Below, one piece after another: positions 25,566 to 33,930 of a stretch of DNA of 64,000 nucleotides; positions within the stretch are counted from its first letter, which is position 1, and every line of letters starts with the position of its first letter. The notes under the pieces were generated by a model that saw nothing but the letters and a program-made list of their open reading frames with translations, ran no database searches and was not told where the DNA came from. This DNA is from Bacillus sp. UNC41MFS5 (lineage in GTDB: Bacteria > Bacillota > Bacilli > Bacillales_B > DSM-18226), in the NCBI RefSeq assembly GCF_000686805.1, contig NZ_JMLP01000011.1, forward strand, positions 303,143-367,142. Reading direction: 5' to 3'. The position numbers and the translations under genes were made by a program.

Positions 25566-27512
25566 ATGCAACTCCAAGCACTTACCTCACCAAGCCTAAT
25601 CAGTACTGGAAAGACCTTTGGCTCTAAGCAAGAAGTCATTCAGTACTTAGTTAAGCAGCTAGGTGAAGCTGGTAAATTACATTCACAACAAGAATTTCTT
25701 CAATCAGTTTTAGATAGAGAAAAGCTTTCTCCAACAGGCTTTGAAGGCGGACTTGCAATTCCACACGGAAAGTCAACTGCCGTCAAGGAAGCGGCATTTG
25801 CAATCGCCACCCTTAAAAATCCGGTAACTGACTGGGAAAGCATCGACCCAAACAATCAAGTCCAGCTGGTAATCCTGCTTGCGATTCCAGAGAATGAAGC
25901 GGGTTCAACTCATCTAGCATTGCTTTCGGAATTTGTAAAAAGATTATCTAACGAAGACTACAAAAACAGACTTTTACAAGCAAGTACTAATACAGAATTA
26001 TTCAACCAATTAGATAAAACAGAAGCCGCAGAAGAAAAAGCAGCAGCAAAAAAATTGAACAAAACAATCCTAGCGATTACCGCTTGTCCGGCAGGAATTG
26101 CCCACACCTATATGGCGGCAGAAGCACTCATGAAAGCCGGAAAAGAACTAGGTGTTGACATTTTTGTTGAAAAGCAAGGGGCAAACGGCATTGAGGACCG
26201 CCACACAACAGCCCTTTTGAAAAAAGCAGATGCAATTATTTTTGCCAATGACGTGGCCGTTAAAAACGAAGAACGTTTTGCCCACCTGCCAAAGATAAAA
26301 ACATCTGTCGCGACTCCATTAAGAAATGCGACAAACTTAATTCAGCAAGCACTAGAAAAGGCGGAAGCGACTCAGAAAAAACAGTACAATCCGTCACAAA
26401 CCACTGATTCTTCCAATGAAGAGGGCGGCGAAAAATCATTTAAAACTGAAATCAAAGACTCGATCTTAACAGGTATTTCTTATATTATCCCGGTCATTGT
26501 GGCCGGCGGTATGACATTAGCGGTGGCAGTTCTAATCTCGCAAGCGTTTGACCTTCAGGATGTGTATGCGAAAGAAGGTTCCTGGCTTTGGTTATTAAGA
26601 CAGCTTGGCGGGGGACTTCTTGGCCAGTTGATGGTTCCAATTTTAGCGGCTTATATGGCCTACTCAATCGCGGATAAACCAGCGCTTGGACCTGGTTTCG
26701 CGGCCGGTGTTGCTGCTAACTTGATTGGCTCTGGATTCCTTGGCGGTATGCTTGGTGGTTTCTTAGCTGGTTTCTTCTTAAAATTCTTAAAGAAAAAAAT
26801 CCAGCCAAAAGGTACATTCGCCGGATTTATCAGCTTCTGGGTATATCCAGTTGTCGGAACACTTGTCGTCGGATCAATCATGCTATTCGTCATCGGTAAA
26901 CCACTTGCCATGATCAACCAAGGCTTAATCACATGGCTTGGCAGTCTGTCTGGTACCAATGCCATTATTTTAGGTGCGATTCTTGGTGCGATGGTTTCAT
27001 TCGACTTAGGGGGACCAGTCAACAAAGCGGCCTACACCTTCTGTATCGGTGCCATGGCGAGCGGAAACTTTATCCCTTACGCGACTTTTGCTTCTGTAAA
27101 AATGGTTTCTGCATTCTCAGTTACAGGTGCAACAATTATTGGAAAACAGTATTTTACTAAACAAGAACAAGAGGTTGGAAAGCAAACTTGGCTACTTGGC
27201 TTAGCGGGTATCACCGAAGGGGCTATCCCGTTCATGATTAACGACCCATTACGCGTGATTCCATCACTAATCGCCGGTTCAGCCGTTACAGGTGCAATTG
27301 TTGCCTACTTTAATATCGGCTTAAATGTTCCTGGCGCCGGCATCTTCTCGTTAGCGTTATTACAAGGACAACCAATGTTACTAGCAGCAAGCGTTTGGCT
27401 GGGAGCAGCCCTAATCGGAGCGGCAATTTCAATGGTTCTATTAATCGCTACAAGAAAAATGAAATTAAAAAAAGAAAATAAAGAAGTAGCTGCAACAAAA
27501 AAAGCAGCTTAA
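25566..27512 (+). CDS. PTS EIIABC, fructose/mannosylglycerate type (MngA-like)
   Basis: 648 residues in the order A-B-C, as FruA and MngA. EIIA about 1-150 with the phospho-His in GGLAIPHGKS. EIIB about 165-265 with the phospho-Cys in ITACPAGIAHTYMAAEAL. EIIC about 300-640 with about ten helices (GMTLAVAVLISQAF, GPGFAAGVAANLIGSGFLG). The adjacent GH38 and glycerate kinase genes point to 2-O-mannosyl-D-glycerate as the sugar, imported and phosphorylated at mannose C6. Without them the sequence alone would allow fructose. AAGGAGG precedes the ATG. Confidence 0.85.
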   Translation: MQLQALTSPSLISTGKTFGSKQEVIQYLVKQLGEAGKLHSQQEFLQSVLDREKLSPTGFEGGLAIPHGKSTAVKEAAFAIATLKNPVTDWESIDPNNQVQLVILLAIPENEAGSTHLALLSEFVKRLSNEDYKNRLLQASTNTELFNQLDKTEAAEEKAAAKKLNKTILAITACPAGIAHTYMAAEALMKAGKELGVDIFVEKQGANGIEDRHTTALLKKADAIIFANDVAVKNEERFAHLPKIKTSVATPLRNATNLIQQALEKAEATQKKQYNPSQTTDSSNEEGGEKSFKTEIKDSILTGISYIIPVIVAGGMTLAVAVLISQAFDLQDVYAKEGSWLWLLRQLGGGLLGQLMVPILAAYMAYSIADKPALGPGFAAGVAANLIGSGFLGGMLGGFLAGFFLKFLKKKIQPKGTFAGFISFWVYPVVGTLVVGSIMLFVIGKPLAMINQGLITWLGSLSGTNAIILGAILGAMVSFDLGGPVNKAAYTFCIGAMASGNFIPYATFASVKMVSAFSVTGATIIGKQYFTKQEQEVGKQTWLLGLAGITEGAIPFMINDPLRVIPSLIAGSAVTGAIVAYFNIGLNVPGAGIFSLALLQGQPMLLAASVWLGAALIGAAISMVLLIATRKMKLKKENKEVAATKKAA

Positions 27513-27534
27513 TAGGGTTATCAATTGTGAACTT

Positions 27535-27660
27535 CGCGGAATTAAATGTGACCTCCACGGGATTATTATAAAATCAATCGGAATAAACATTACTATACGC
27601 GGAATTAATTCAAAAGCTCGCGGAATAATCGCTAAAACCCGTGGAATTGATTTATAAACA
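27535..27660. repeat. Six tandem 21-bp degenerate repeats
   Basis: Units start at 27535, 27556, 27577, 27598, 27619 and 27640, exactly 21 bases apart. Cores are CGCGGAATTA, CACGGGATTA, ATCGGAATAA, CGCGGAATTA, CGCGGAATAA, CGTGGAATTG. The second half of each unit is AT-rich and variable. They lie between the PTS and GH38 genes. 21 bases is two DNA turns, so all cores face one side of the helix. Confidence 0.85.
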
Positions 27661-27682
27661 GATTAGTTAAATAAAAAAACAT

Positions 27683-27714
27683 ATGGTACCTAGAGACAAA
27701 CTCCCTAGGTACCA
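27683..27714. repeat. Inverted repeat just before the GH38 ribosome binding site
   Basis: ATGGTACCTAG, 10-base loop, CTAGGTACCAT. It ends 9 bases before GGAGGAC of the GH38 gene and lacks a T-run on the plus strand. It may be an operator or an intercistronic RNA hairpin; on the minus strand a T-run follows. Confidence 0.6.
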
Positions 27715-27733
27715 TTGACATTTGGAGGACATC

Positions 27734-30343
27734 ATGAAAAAGGTTCATATCGTACCCCATATGCATTGGGACAGAGAGTGGTACTTTTCAACAGAAGAAT
27801 CTCGAATTTTACTTGTTAATAATATGGAAGAAATAATGGAAATGCTCGAGAACAACTCAGATTATCCTTACTATGTATTAGATGGTCAAACCTCAATCCT
27901 AGAAGACTATTTTGCGGTAAAACCTGAGAATAGAGAGCGCGTGAAAAAGCTTGTTCAAGAAGGAAAGCTCATTATCGGACCATGGTACACCCAAACAGAT
28001 GAAATGGTAGTCGGCGGGGAATCCATCGTCCGCAACCTACTGTATGGATTAAACGATACAGCAGAATTTGGACAGCCGATGATGATTGGCTATCTGCCCG
28101 ACTCCTTCGGTCAAACTTCGCAAATGCCGCAAATCTTAAATGGATTTGACATTAAGTACTCCATTTTCTGGCGCGGTACTTCTGAGCGCCATGGTACGGA
28201 TAAAACCGAATTCTACTGGGAAAGTGATGATGGCAGCAAAGTATTAGTACAGCTATTCCCGCTTGGTTATGCCATCGGAAAATATCTCCCTGAGGATGAG
28301 GAAAAACTAAAAGAACGGATCGATAAATATTTTACGATTCTTGACCGCGGCGCCACAACGGAAAACATTATTCTCCCGAACGGTCACGATCAAATGCCAA
28401 TCCAAAAAAATATCTTTACCATAATGGAAAAGTTGCAAAACCTATATCCAGACCGTGAATTTTTCTTAAGCAAATATGAAAATGTATTTGAAGAACTCGA
28501 AAAGAATCAATCCCTGCCAACGCTTCAAGGTGAATTTTTAGATGGTAAATACATGCGTGTGCACAGAAGTATCTATTCGACTCGAATGGATATTAAAGCA
28601 GCGAACACACGAATTGAAAATAAAATCACGAACATCCTAGAACCATTAGCTTCGATTGCTTATTCCTTAGGCTTCGAATACCATCACGGGTTAATCCAGT
28701 TAATTTGGAAAGAAATCATGAAAAACCATGCCCATGACAGTATCGGTTGCTGCTGCTCCGATAAAGTTCATCGTGAAATCATGAACCGCTTCTTCCTAGC
28801 GGAGGAAAAGACGGATCAGCTAATCGAATTTTACAAGCGTAAAATCACGGATTCGATTGACACGGACCGTAAAGAAGATCGCTTAACAGCCTTTAACCTA
28901 CTGCCTTATGACCGGCAGGATGTGGTGACCACTACCGTCATTTCAAAACTGAATTCCTTTACACTCGAGGATGCTGACGGAAACACCATTCCTTTTGAGG
29001 TGTTGAAAAAAGAAATCCTGGATCCTGGATTAATTGACCGTCAAATCGTTCACTACGGAAACTATGATCCATTTTTCCAATATACGATTCAATTAAAAGA
29101 TTCGATTCCAGCGATGGGCTATAAAACATACTTTGTCGTTGGCGCCGAGACTAATATTACTAATTCACTGGTGGAAAAAGAAACGGTAGAAACGGAATTT
29201 TACAAGGTTTCCGTAAATCTAAACGGCACACTAAACATATACGATAAGCAGCTCCAAAAAGAGTTCAACCATGTGCTGCTGCTCGAAAACGGCGGAGATG
29301 ACGGAGACGAATACGACTTCTCACCTCTACCAGATGAAAAACTTATTTATAGCGATAACGCACAAGCCGAAATAAAAATCGCCCAAAACCATTACGAAGC
29401 CCAAATTGACATTCAGTTAAAACTTGAGGTCCCTGGTGATTTAGAACATCGAAAAATGAATAAAGTGGACCGTTTTGTCGATGTTCATTGGAAGGTAACG
29501 ATTCCAAATCACCAGCCAATCATTAAAGTGGATGCTGAAATAGACAATCAAGCAAACGACCATCGTCTTCGTGCCTTGATTCCTACTGGTATCGCCGCTT
29601 CCTTCTCGGTATCGGACAATCAATTCGGATTTATTAAACGCGATGTCTATGATTCGGCGATGGAATACTGGGAAAAAGAAAATTGGGACGAGCGTCCAGA
29701 TTCGATTTATCCAATGCTTTCCTTCGTCGGCCTAACTGACGAGGAGCATGGGATCAGCGTATTAACGAACAGCACACGGGAGTATGAAATTATCGGAGAG
29801 AATGATGATACGATCGCGATTACCCTTTTCCGCAGCGTTGGCTTTTTAGGAAAAGAGGAAATGCTCAGAAGACCAGGTCGTCCATCAGGAATTAAACTTC
29901 CGACACCTGATTCCCAAATGATCGGGAAACTCAAACTGGATTTTGCGATTACAACACATAAAGGCTCAACGACCCAAGCAAACATCGGAAGAATGGCAAG
30001 GGAATTTACTACACCAATCCAAACCTATAATAAGATTCCGTATAATGCAATGAAGCTAAATTCATCTGGTGTCAAAACGCCATTAACCTTTAGCTTCCTA
30101 AAAGAAACTAGCCCGACTACTGTTTTGAGCACACTGAAAAAAGCTGAAAAAGAAGATCGCTTCGTTCTCCGCTTCTTCAATCCGAGAGAAGCAGAAGCGC
30201 AAGGGTCGTTTACACTGAATCGTTCCGTTGACCATGCAACAGAAGGAAACTTGAACGAAAAAGCAATAGCGCCATTAACATTGGACAATAATCAATTTCA
30301 TGTTCCGCTAAAACGAAACCAAGTAAAAACAGTATTATTCTAA
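27734..30343 (+). CDS. mngB: Glycoside hydrolase family 38, mannosylglycerate hydrolase (MngB-like)
   Basis: 869 residues from ATG 27734, 5 bases after GGAGGA; the TTG at 27722 is rejected. N-terminal catalytic domain: HIVPHMHWDREWYFS (zinc His/Asp), YLPDSFGQTSQMPQIL with the nucleophile Asp, and LPNGHDQMPI. Alpha-mannosidase middle and C-terminal beta domains follow. Length fits MngB (about 877). It would split 6-phospho-mannosylglycerate into mannose-6-phosphate and glycerate in the cytoplasm; there is no signal peptide. Confidence 0.88.
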   Translation: MKKVHIVPHMHWDREWYFSTEESRILLVNNMEEIMEMLENNSDYPYYVLDGQTSILEDYFAVKPENRERVKKLVQEGKLIIGPWYTQTDEMVVGGESIVRNLLYGLNDTAEFGQPMMIGYLPDSFGQTSQMPQILNGFDIKYSIFWRGTSERHGTDKTEFYWESDDGSKVLVQLFPLGYAIGKYLPEDEEKLKERIDKYFTILDRGATTENIILPNGHDQMPIQKNIFTIMEKLQNLYPDREFFLSKYENVFEELEKNQSLPTLQGEFLDGKYMRVHRSIYSTRMDIKAANTRIENKITNILEPLASIAYSLGFEYHHGLIQLIWKEIMKNHAHDSIGCCCSDKVHREIMNRFFLAEEKTDQLIEFYKRKITDSIDTDRKEDRLTAFNLLPYDRQDVVTTTVISKLNSFTLEDADGNTIPFEVLKKEILDPGLIDRQIVHYGNYDPFFQYTIQLKDSIPAMGYKTYFVVGAETNITNSLVEKETVETEFYKVSVNLNGTLNIYDKQLQKEFNHVLLLENGGDDGDEYDFSPLPDEKLIYSDNAQAEIKIAQNHYEAQIDIQLKLEVPGDLEHRKMNKVDRFVDVHWKVTIPNHQPIIKVDAEIDNQANDHRLRALIPTGIAASFSVSDNQFGFIKRDVYDSAMEYWEKENWDERPDSIYPMLSFVGLTDEEHGISVLTNSTREYEIIGENDDTIAITLFRSVGFLGKEEMLRRPGRPSGIKLPTPDSQMIGKLKLDFAITTHKGSTTQANIGRMAREFTTPIQTYNKIPYNAMKLNSSGVKTPLTFSFLKETSPTTVLSTLKKAEKEDRFVLRFFNPREAEAQGSFTLNRSVDHATEGNLNEKAIAPLTLDNNQFHVPLKRNQVKTVLF

Positions 30344-30345
30344 AC

Positions 30346-30393
30346 GAAAAAAGCCTATTCCTTCTATAGTAATTAAAAGGATAGGCTTTTTTC
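30346..30393 (+). terminator. Rho-independent terminator after GH38
   Basis: AAAAGCCTATTCCTT, loop, AAGGATAGGCTTTTTT. Confidence 0.85.
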
Positions 30394-30412
30394 TTTAACG
30401 GTTTTGAAATCA

Positions 30413-30625
30413 TTAGATATTAATGTCAATTTCATCATTTTTCTTAAGCTCTTCTACTAGTTTAGTGAGCTGTTTTTGTTGTTGTTGTTCAAGTTGTTGC
30501 TTAATTTGCGGTTTTACTTCTTCAAGCTTTGGAAGTTTCTGACCTCCGGCACTTCCTTGCTTGGCTGATTGATCATAATGGGCTTGAATTTCTTCATCCG
30601 TTACTTCTTCTACTGGTATTTCTTT
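30413..30625 (-). pseudogene. C-terminal remnant of a SurA/PrsA-like foldase lipoprotein
   Basis: A 70-codon minus-strand frame opens after a stop and has no start. It reads EIPVEEVTDEEIQAHYDQSA then LPKLEEVKPQIKQQLEQQQQ and ends VEELKKNDEIDINI. This matches the C-terminal SurA_N-type tail of Bacillus peptidyl-prolyl isomerase lipoproteins, whose N-terminal two thirds are missing. Truncated pseudogene. Confidence 0.65.
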
Positions 30626-30634
30626 TTAGATATG

Positions 30635-30808
30635 CTATCCTACTTGACTTTCTTCTAAGGCATGTTGCCAACTTGGGTAGTAATACAAAGCACTCCGCAT
30701 TAAATCAGGATAAAGTTGCTTTACCTCTTTTTTACGTAGAGAATTACCTTGGTCCTGTAAGTTCTGGATCTGAGTAATGACTTCCTTTGATGTGAATGGA
30801 ACATCCAT
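30635..30808 (-). CDS. Small protein with HNH-associated (homing endonuclease) repeat
   Basis: 57 residues from ATG 30808, 10 bases after GGAGG. The pattern KEVITQIQNLQDQGNSLRKK, then PDLMRSALYYYPSWQHALEES is the homing-endonuclease-associated repeat (I-x-x-L-x-x-x-G-x-x-L, A-x-x-x-F/Y-x-SW-x-x-AL). Such repeats usually occur in tandem; a single copy suggests a remnant or a small DNA-binding protein. No function is proposed. Confidence 0.45.
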   Translation of the reverse strand: MDVPFTSKEVITQIQNLQDQGNSLRKKEVKQLYPDLMRSALYYYPSWQHALEESQVG

Positions 30809-30891
30809 TTTTTCATTCCTCCCTTTCCAAGTTATCCTTACCATCTTTCCCTTTAGCTAACAAAATAAAACCTAAAACATAGGGTAATGAT

Positions 30892-32289
30892 TCAAAAATG
30901 CTCCTTATATTTCTTTAATTTATAAATGACTGAAGGTTGACTAATCCCCAAATAATCTGCCATTTCGTATGTGGTTTTACACTGTTTGTATGCTTGTGCA
31001 ATCAGTTGCATCTCAACCTTTTCTAAAGCCTTCTTTAGATCGTGTGTCCCATTTACTTCCTTTTCGATTGCCATGGAAGAGGAAACTTCTGTCTGTTCCC
31101 CTGTGATGGCTAGGGGAAGGTGGCTGGGATATATAGTGGGTTCTTCAATGGTCAGAATTAGCCGTTCAATTAAATTTTCTAATTCGCGTATATTTCCAGG
31201 CCATTCATAATGAGTCATTACTTCAAAAGTCGAGGAATGGAATTTCTTTATTGTCTGGTATTTATCATTGGTTTTCTTTAAATAATGTTGAATTAAAATA
31301 GGTATATCTTCTTTACGTTCATGTAAAGACGGAATTTGGATGGGGACCACATTCAAACGATAAAACAAGTCTAATCTAAACTTCCCCTCACCTACCATCT
31401 TCTCTAAATCCTGATTTGTTGCGGCGATTAGCCGGAAGTTAATAAGTCTTTCTTTTTTTCCACCGATGCGTTTAATACTTTTTTCTTGTAGCACTTTCAA
31501 TAATTTGGCTTGCATGGCTAGGGGAAGTTCGCCGATTTCATCTAAAAAAAGAGTACCACTGTCGGCTTGCTCAATCAGTCCCTGTCTACCTTGTTTATTT
31601 GCCCCTGTAAAAGATCCTGGTTCATAGCCAAATATCTCTGATTCAAACAAACTTTCTGGAATCGTACTGCAATTCACCTCAATAAAAGGCTCTTTATTTC
31701 GATTGCTTTTATTATGAAGAGTTCGTGCAAACGTACTTTTCCCTACGCCAGATGGTCCTAATAAAAGAATCGTGGCATCGGTTTTAGCAACATTATGAAT
31801 AGTTTTTAAAATTTGCTGAGTTTGATTACTTTTAGCGATAATCGAATGATGATCAATTTCCTTTTCTCTTAAATCCTCAACCTCTGTCTGATAGCCCTTT
31901 ACTTTGCGTTGTAATAGTTCGTATTCTTCTTGCAATTTCCATATTTCGGTTTGATCCTGACTATAGCTAATCGCTCTAACCAGGCGACCTTCTTGATTGA
32001 AAATCGGATAGCCGGTTGACATGACAACATGGCCTGTTTTTGTATGCTGCATAATCCGAGTGAATTTTTTTTCCTTTAAAACGATTGCATTGATAGATGG
32101 AGCAAGAAGCCCTTCTTTTTCTAATTGATAAACCGATGTACCAATGTATGTATCAGGTTTCATACCATAAATAGCCCAATGTTCTGGATTAGATCTTAAA
32201 ATGATTCCTTCTTCGTCTGTAATGGTTATGTTATTATTCGAGGTTTCGATAATTTTATTTAATTCCATCTCTAGCATTCTATCATCCAA
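30892..32289 (-). CDS. PAS-containing sigma-54-dependent activator
   Basis: 465 residues starting at TTG 32289, which has AGGGGG about 8 bases before it; ATG 32277 would be too far. N-terminal PAS (about 5-120: NNNITITDEEGIILRSNPEHW), coiled-coil linker, AAA+ domain with Walker A GPSGVGKS, sigma-54 loop GSFTGA (Ala to Ser variant of GAFTGA), TLFLDEIGEL, and C-terminal Fis-type helix-turn-helix (YEMADYLGISQPSVIYKLKKY). Divergent to the aminotransferase-aldehyde dehydrogenase genes, which it should activate at the promoter at 32449. Confidence 0.92.
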   Translation of the reverse strand: MDDRMLEMELNKIIETSNNNITITDEEGIILRSNPEHWAIYGMKPDTYIGTSVYQLEKEGLLAPSINAIVLKEKKFTRIMQHTKTGHVVMSTGYPIFNQEGRLVRAISYSQDQTEIWKLQEEYELLQRKVKGYQTEVEDLREKEIDHHSIIAKSNQTQQILKTIHNVAKTDATILLLGPSGVGKSTFARTLHNKSNRNKEPFIEVNCSTIPESLFESEIFGYEPGSFTGANKQGRQGLIEQADSGTLFLDEIGELPLAMQAKLLKVLQEKSIKRIGGKKERLINFRLIAATNQDLEKMVGEGKFRLDLFYRLNVVPIQIPSLHERKEDIPILIQHYLKKTNDKYQTIKKFHSSTFEVMTHYEWPGNIRELENLIERLILTIEEPTIYPSHLPLAITGEQTEVSSSMAIEKEVNGTHDLKKALEKVEMQLIAQAYKQCKTTYEMADYLGISQPSVIYKLKKYKEHF

Positions 32290-32318
32290 TACGTAACCCC
32301 CTTTTATGTTTATCGATG

Positions 32319-32399
32319 TTGATTAAAATATAAATCAAAAAAGAGTAAATAATCAAAAATTAAATTAAAAATCGAGAATTTGATTTAATTTTAAATCAA
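32319..32399. promoter_or_regulatory. Two upstream activator sites of sigma-54 operon 2
   Basis: A perfect palindrome TTGATTTAA-N2-TTAAATCAA at 32380-32399 and an imperfect copy, TTGATTAAAA/TATAAATCAA, at 32319-32338. Centres are 61 bases apart and about 60 and 121 bases upstream of the -24 element. Likely bound by the divergent activator. Confidence 0.75.
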
Positions 32400-32448
32400 T
32401 ATTTCAAAAAGATTGCTAAAAAATGTCGTCTTTACCTGAAATATCCGT

Positions 32449-32464
32449 TGGCACGAATCTTGCT
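32449..32464 (+). promoter_or_regulatory. Sigma-54 (-24/-12) promoter of the aminotransferase operon
   Basis: TGGCACGAATCTTGCT, a perfect TGGCAC-N5-TTGCT, 69 bases before the aminotransferase start. Confidence 0.9.
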
Positions 32465-32532
32465 TAATTTATATTGAAGATGATAAGTCTCATTTTTTTC
32501 AGACATTTGTTCAAAACGAAAGGGTGTTCATG

Positions 32533-33879
32533 ATGACACAAACTGAAAATTCAATCCAGGAATTAAGAGATTTAGATAAAAAACATTTTATCCATCCAAC
32601 TTCCCCACTTAAACAGCAACAAGAACAGGGACCCGCTTTTATCTTTAAGGAAGGAAAGGGAGTCTATCTTCAAGATGTAACAGGAAAAAAAGTCATTGAT
32701 GGTATGTCATCTCTCTGGAATGTAAACGTAGGGCATGGTCGTGAAGAATTAGGAAAAGCGGCGATGGAGCAGATGTCAAAACTGGGGTTCACTTCATGTT
32801 TTGCTACATATAGCAACGAGCCTGCCATTCGATTGGCCGCAAAACTTGCTCAAATCGCTCCTGGAGATTTAAGTGCCACCTTCTTCACTTCTGGCGGTTC
32901 GGAGTCTAATGATACAGCTTATAAACTTGCCCGCCATTACTGGATTCTAAAAGGGCAGCCAGGAAGGAAAAAGATTATTTCAAGAACGAAATCCTATCAC
33001 GGAGTCTCCATGGGGGCAACAAGTGCGACTGGGTTGAAAGCTTTCCGGGATTTCACGAACTCACTGGCTCCTGATTTTCTATACGTAGACAACTTTTCCT
33101 CAAAATCTTTACGTGAATTGATTGTAGCAGAAGGTCCTGAAACGATTGCAGCTTTTATTGCAGAACCTGTACAAGGAGCGGGGGGCATTCATGTAGTTCC
33201 TGAAAATTATTTTAAGGAAGTACGGGAAATTTGCGACGAATATGGTGTTTTATTTATTACAGATGAAGTGATAACTGGATTTGGCCGAACAGGAAAGTAC
33301 TTTGGAATGGATCATTACGGTGTTGCCCCTGATATGATGTGCTTTGCCAAAGGTGTTACAAGTGGATATGCTCAACTTGGAGGGGTCATGATTTCAGAAA
33401 AGATCCACCAGGAATTAACGGAGCTTTCATCTGGCACTTTGTTGCACGGATACACGTATAGCGGGCATCCAATGGCCTGTGCGGTTGCATTAAAAAATTT
33501 GGACATTATTGAACAGGAACGTTTAATAGAAAATGCTGAAGCCATGGGTCAGGAACTGCTAAAAGGGCTTCACCAAATCCAACAAGAGCGAAAAATCGTC
33601 GGTAAAGTAAAAGGACTTGGATTGATGGCAGGTTTTGAAATTGTCCAAGATTTACACATAAAAGAACGTTACGCTGCGCCTCTATCTCCTGCAATTGTTA
33701 AGGAAGCTGCAAATCAAGGGCTTATTTGTAGATCAGTCGTCTTGGATGATCAAGATATAGTAGTATTTGCTCCTCCGTTAACTATTAATAAAGACGAGAT
33801 CACGAAAATGATTGAGATTCTAAACAATTCCATCCGTGTTATCGAAGCAGATGTTATAGCAAACTATGTAACCACTTAA
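32533..33879 (+). CDS. Class III (omega) aminotransferase
   Basis: 448 residues from ATG 32533, 7 bases after AAAGGG; ATG 32530 is equally possible. PLP class III pattern: GMSSLWNVNVGHG, FTSGGSESNDTAYKLARHYW, KSYHGVSMGATSATG, FITDEVITGFGRTGKYFG and catalytic Lys in MCFAKGVTSGYAQLGG. This branch includes taurine-, beta-alanine-, putrescine- and omega-amino acid:pyruvate aminotransferases. With the aldehyde dehydrogenase downstream it would convert an omega-amino compound to its aldehyde and then acid. Substrate not determined; taurine or 2-aminoethylphosphonate-like amines are possible. Confidence 0.85.
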   Translation: MTQTENSIQELRDLDKKHFIHPTSPLKQQQEQGPAFIFKEGKGVYLQDVTGKKVIDGMSSLWNVNVGHGREELGKAAMEQMSKLGFTSCFATYSNEPAIRLAAKLAQIAPGDLSATFFTSGGSESNDTAYKLARHYWILKGQPGRKKIISRTKSYHGVSMGATSATGLKAFRDFTNSLAPDFLYVDNFSSKSLRELIVAEGPETIAAFIAEPVQGAGGIHVVPENYFKEVREICDEYGVLFITDEVITGFGRTGKYFGMDHYGVAPDMMCFAKGVTSGYAQLGGVMISEKIHQELTELSSGTLLHGYTYSGHPMACAVALKNLDIIEQERLIENAEAMGQELLKGLHQIQQERKIVGKVKGLGLMAGFEIVQDLHIKERYAAPLSPAIVKEAANQGLICRSVVLDDQDIVVFAPPLTINKDEITKMIEILNNSIRVIEADVIANYVTT

Positions 33880-33930
33880 AGACATAAATGAGTCAATAAC
33901 ATAAATAATTGTAAGGTGAGGAGATTAATG

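Noticed and set aside
27535..27660. CRISPR array
   Set aside because: Units are 21 bases and adjacent, with degenerate cores and no spacers of constant length; no cas genes are present.
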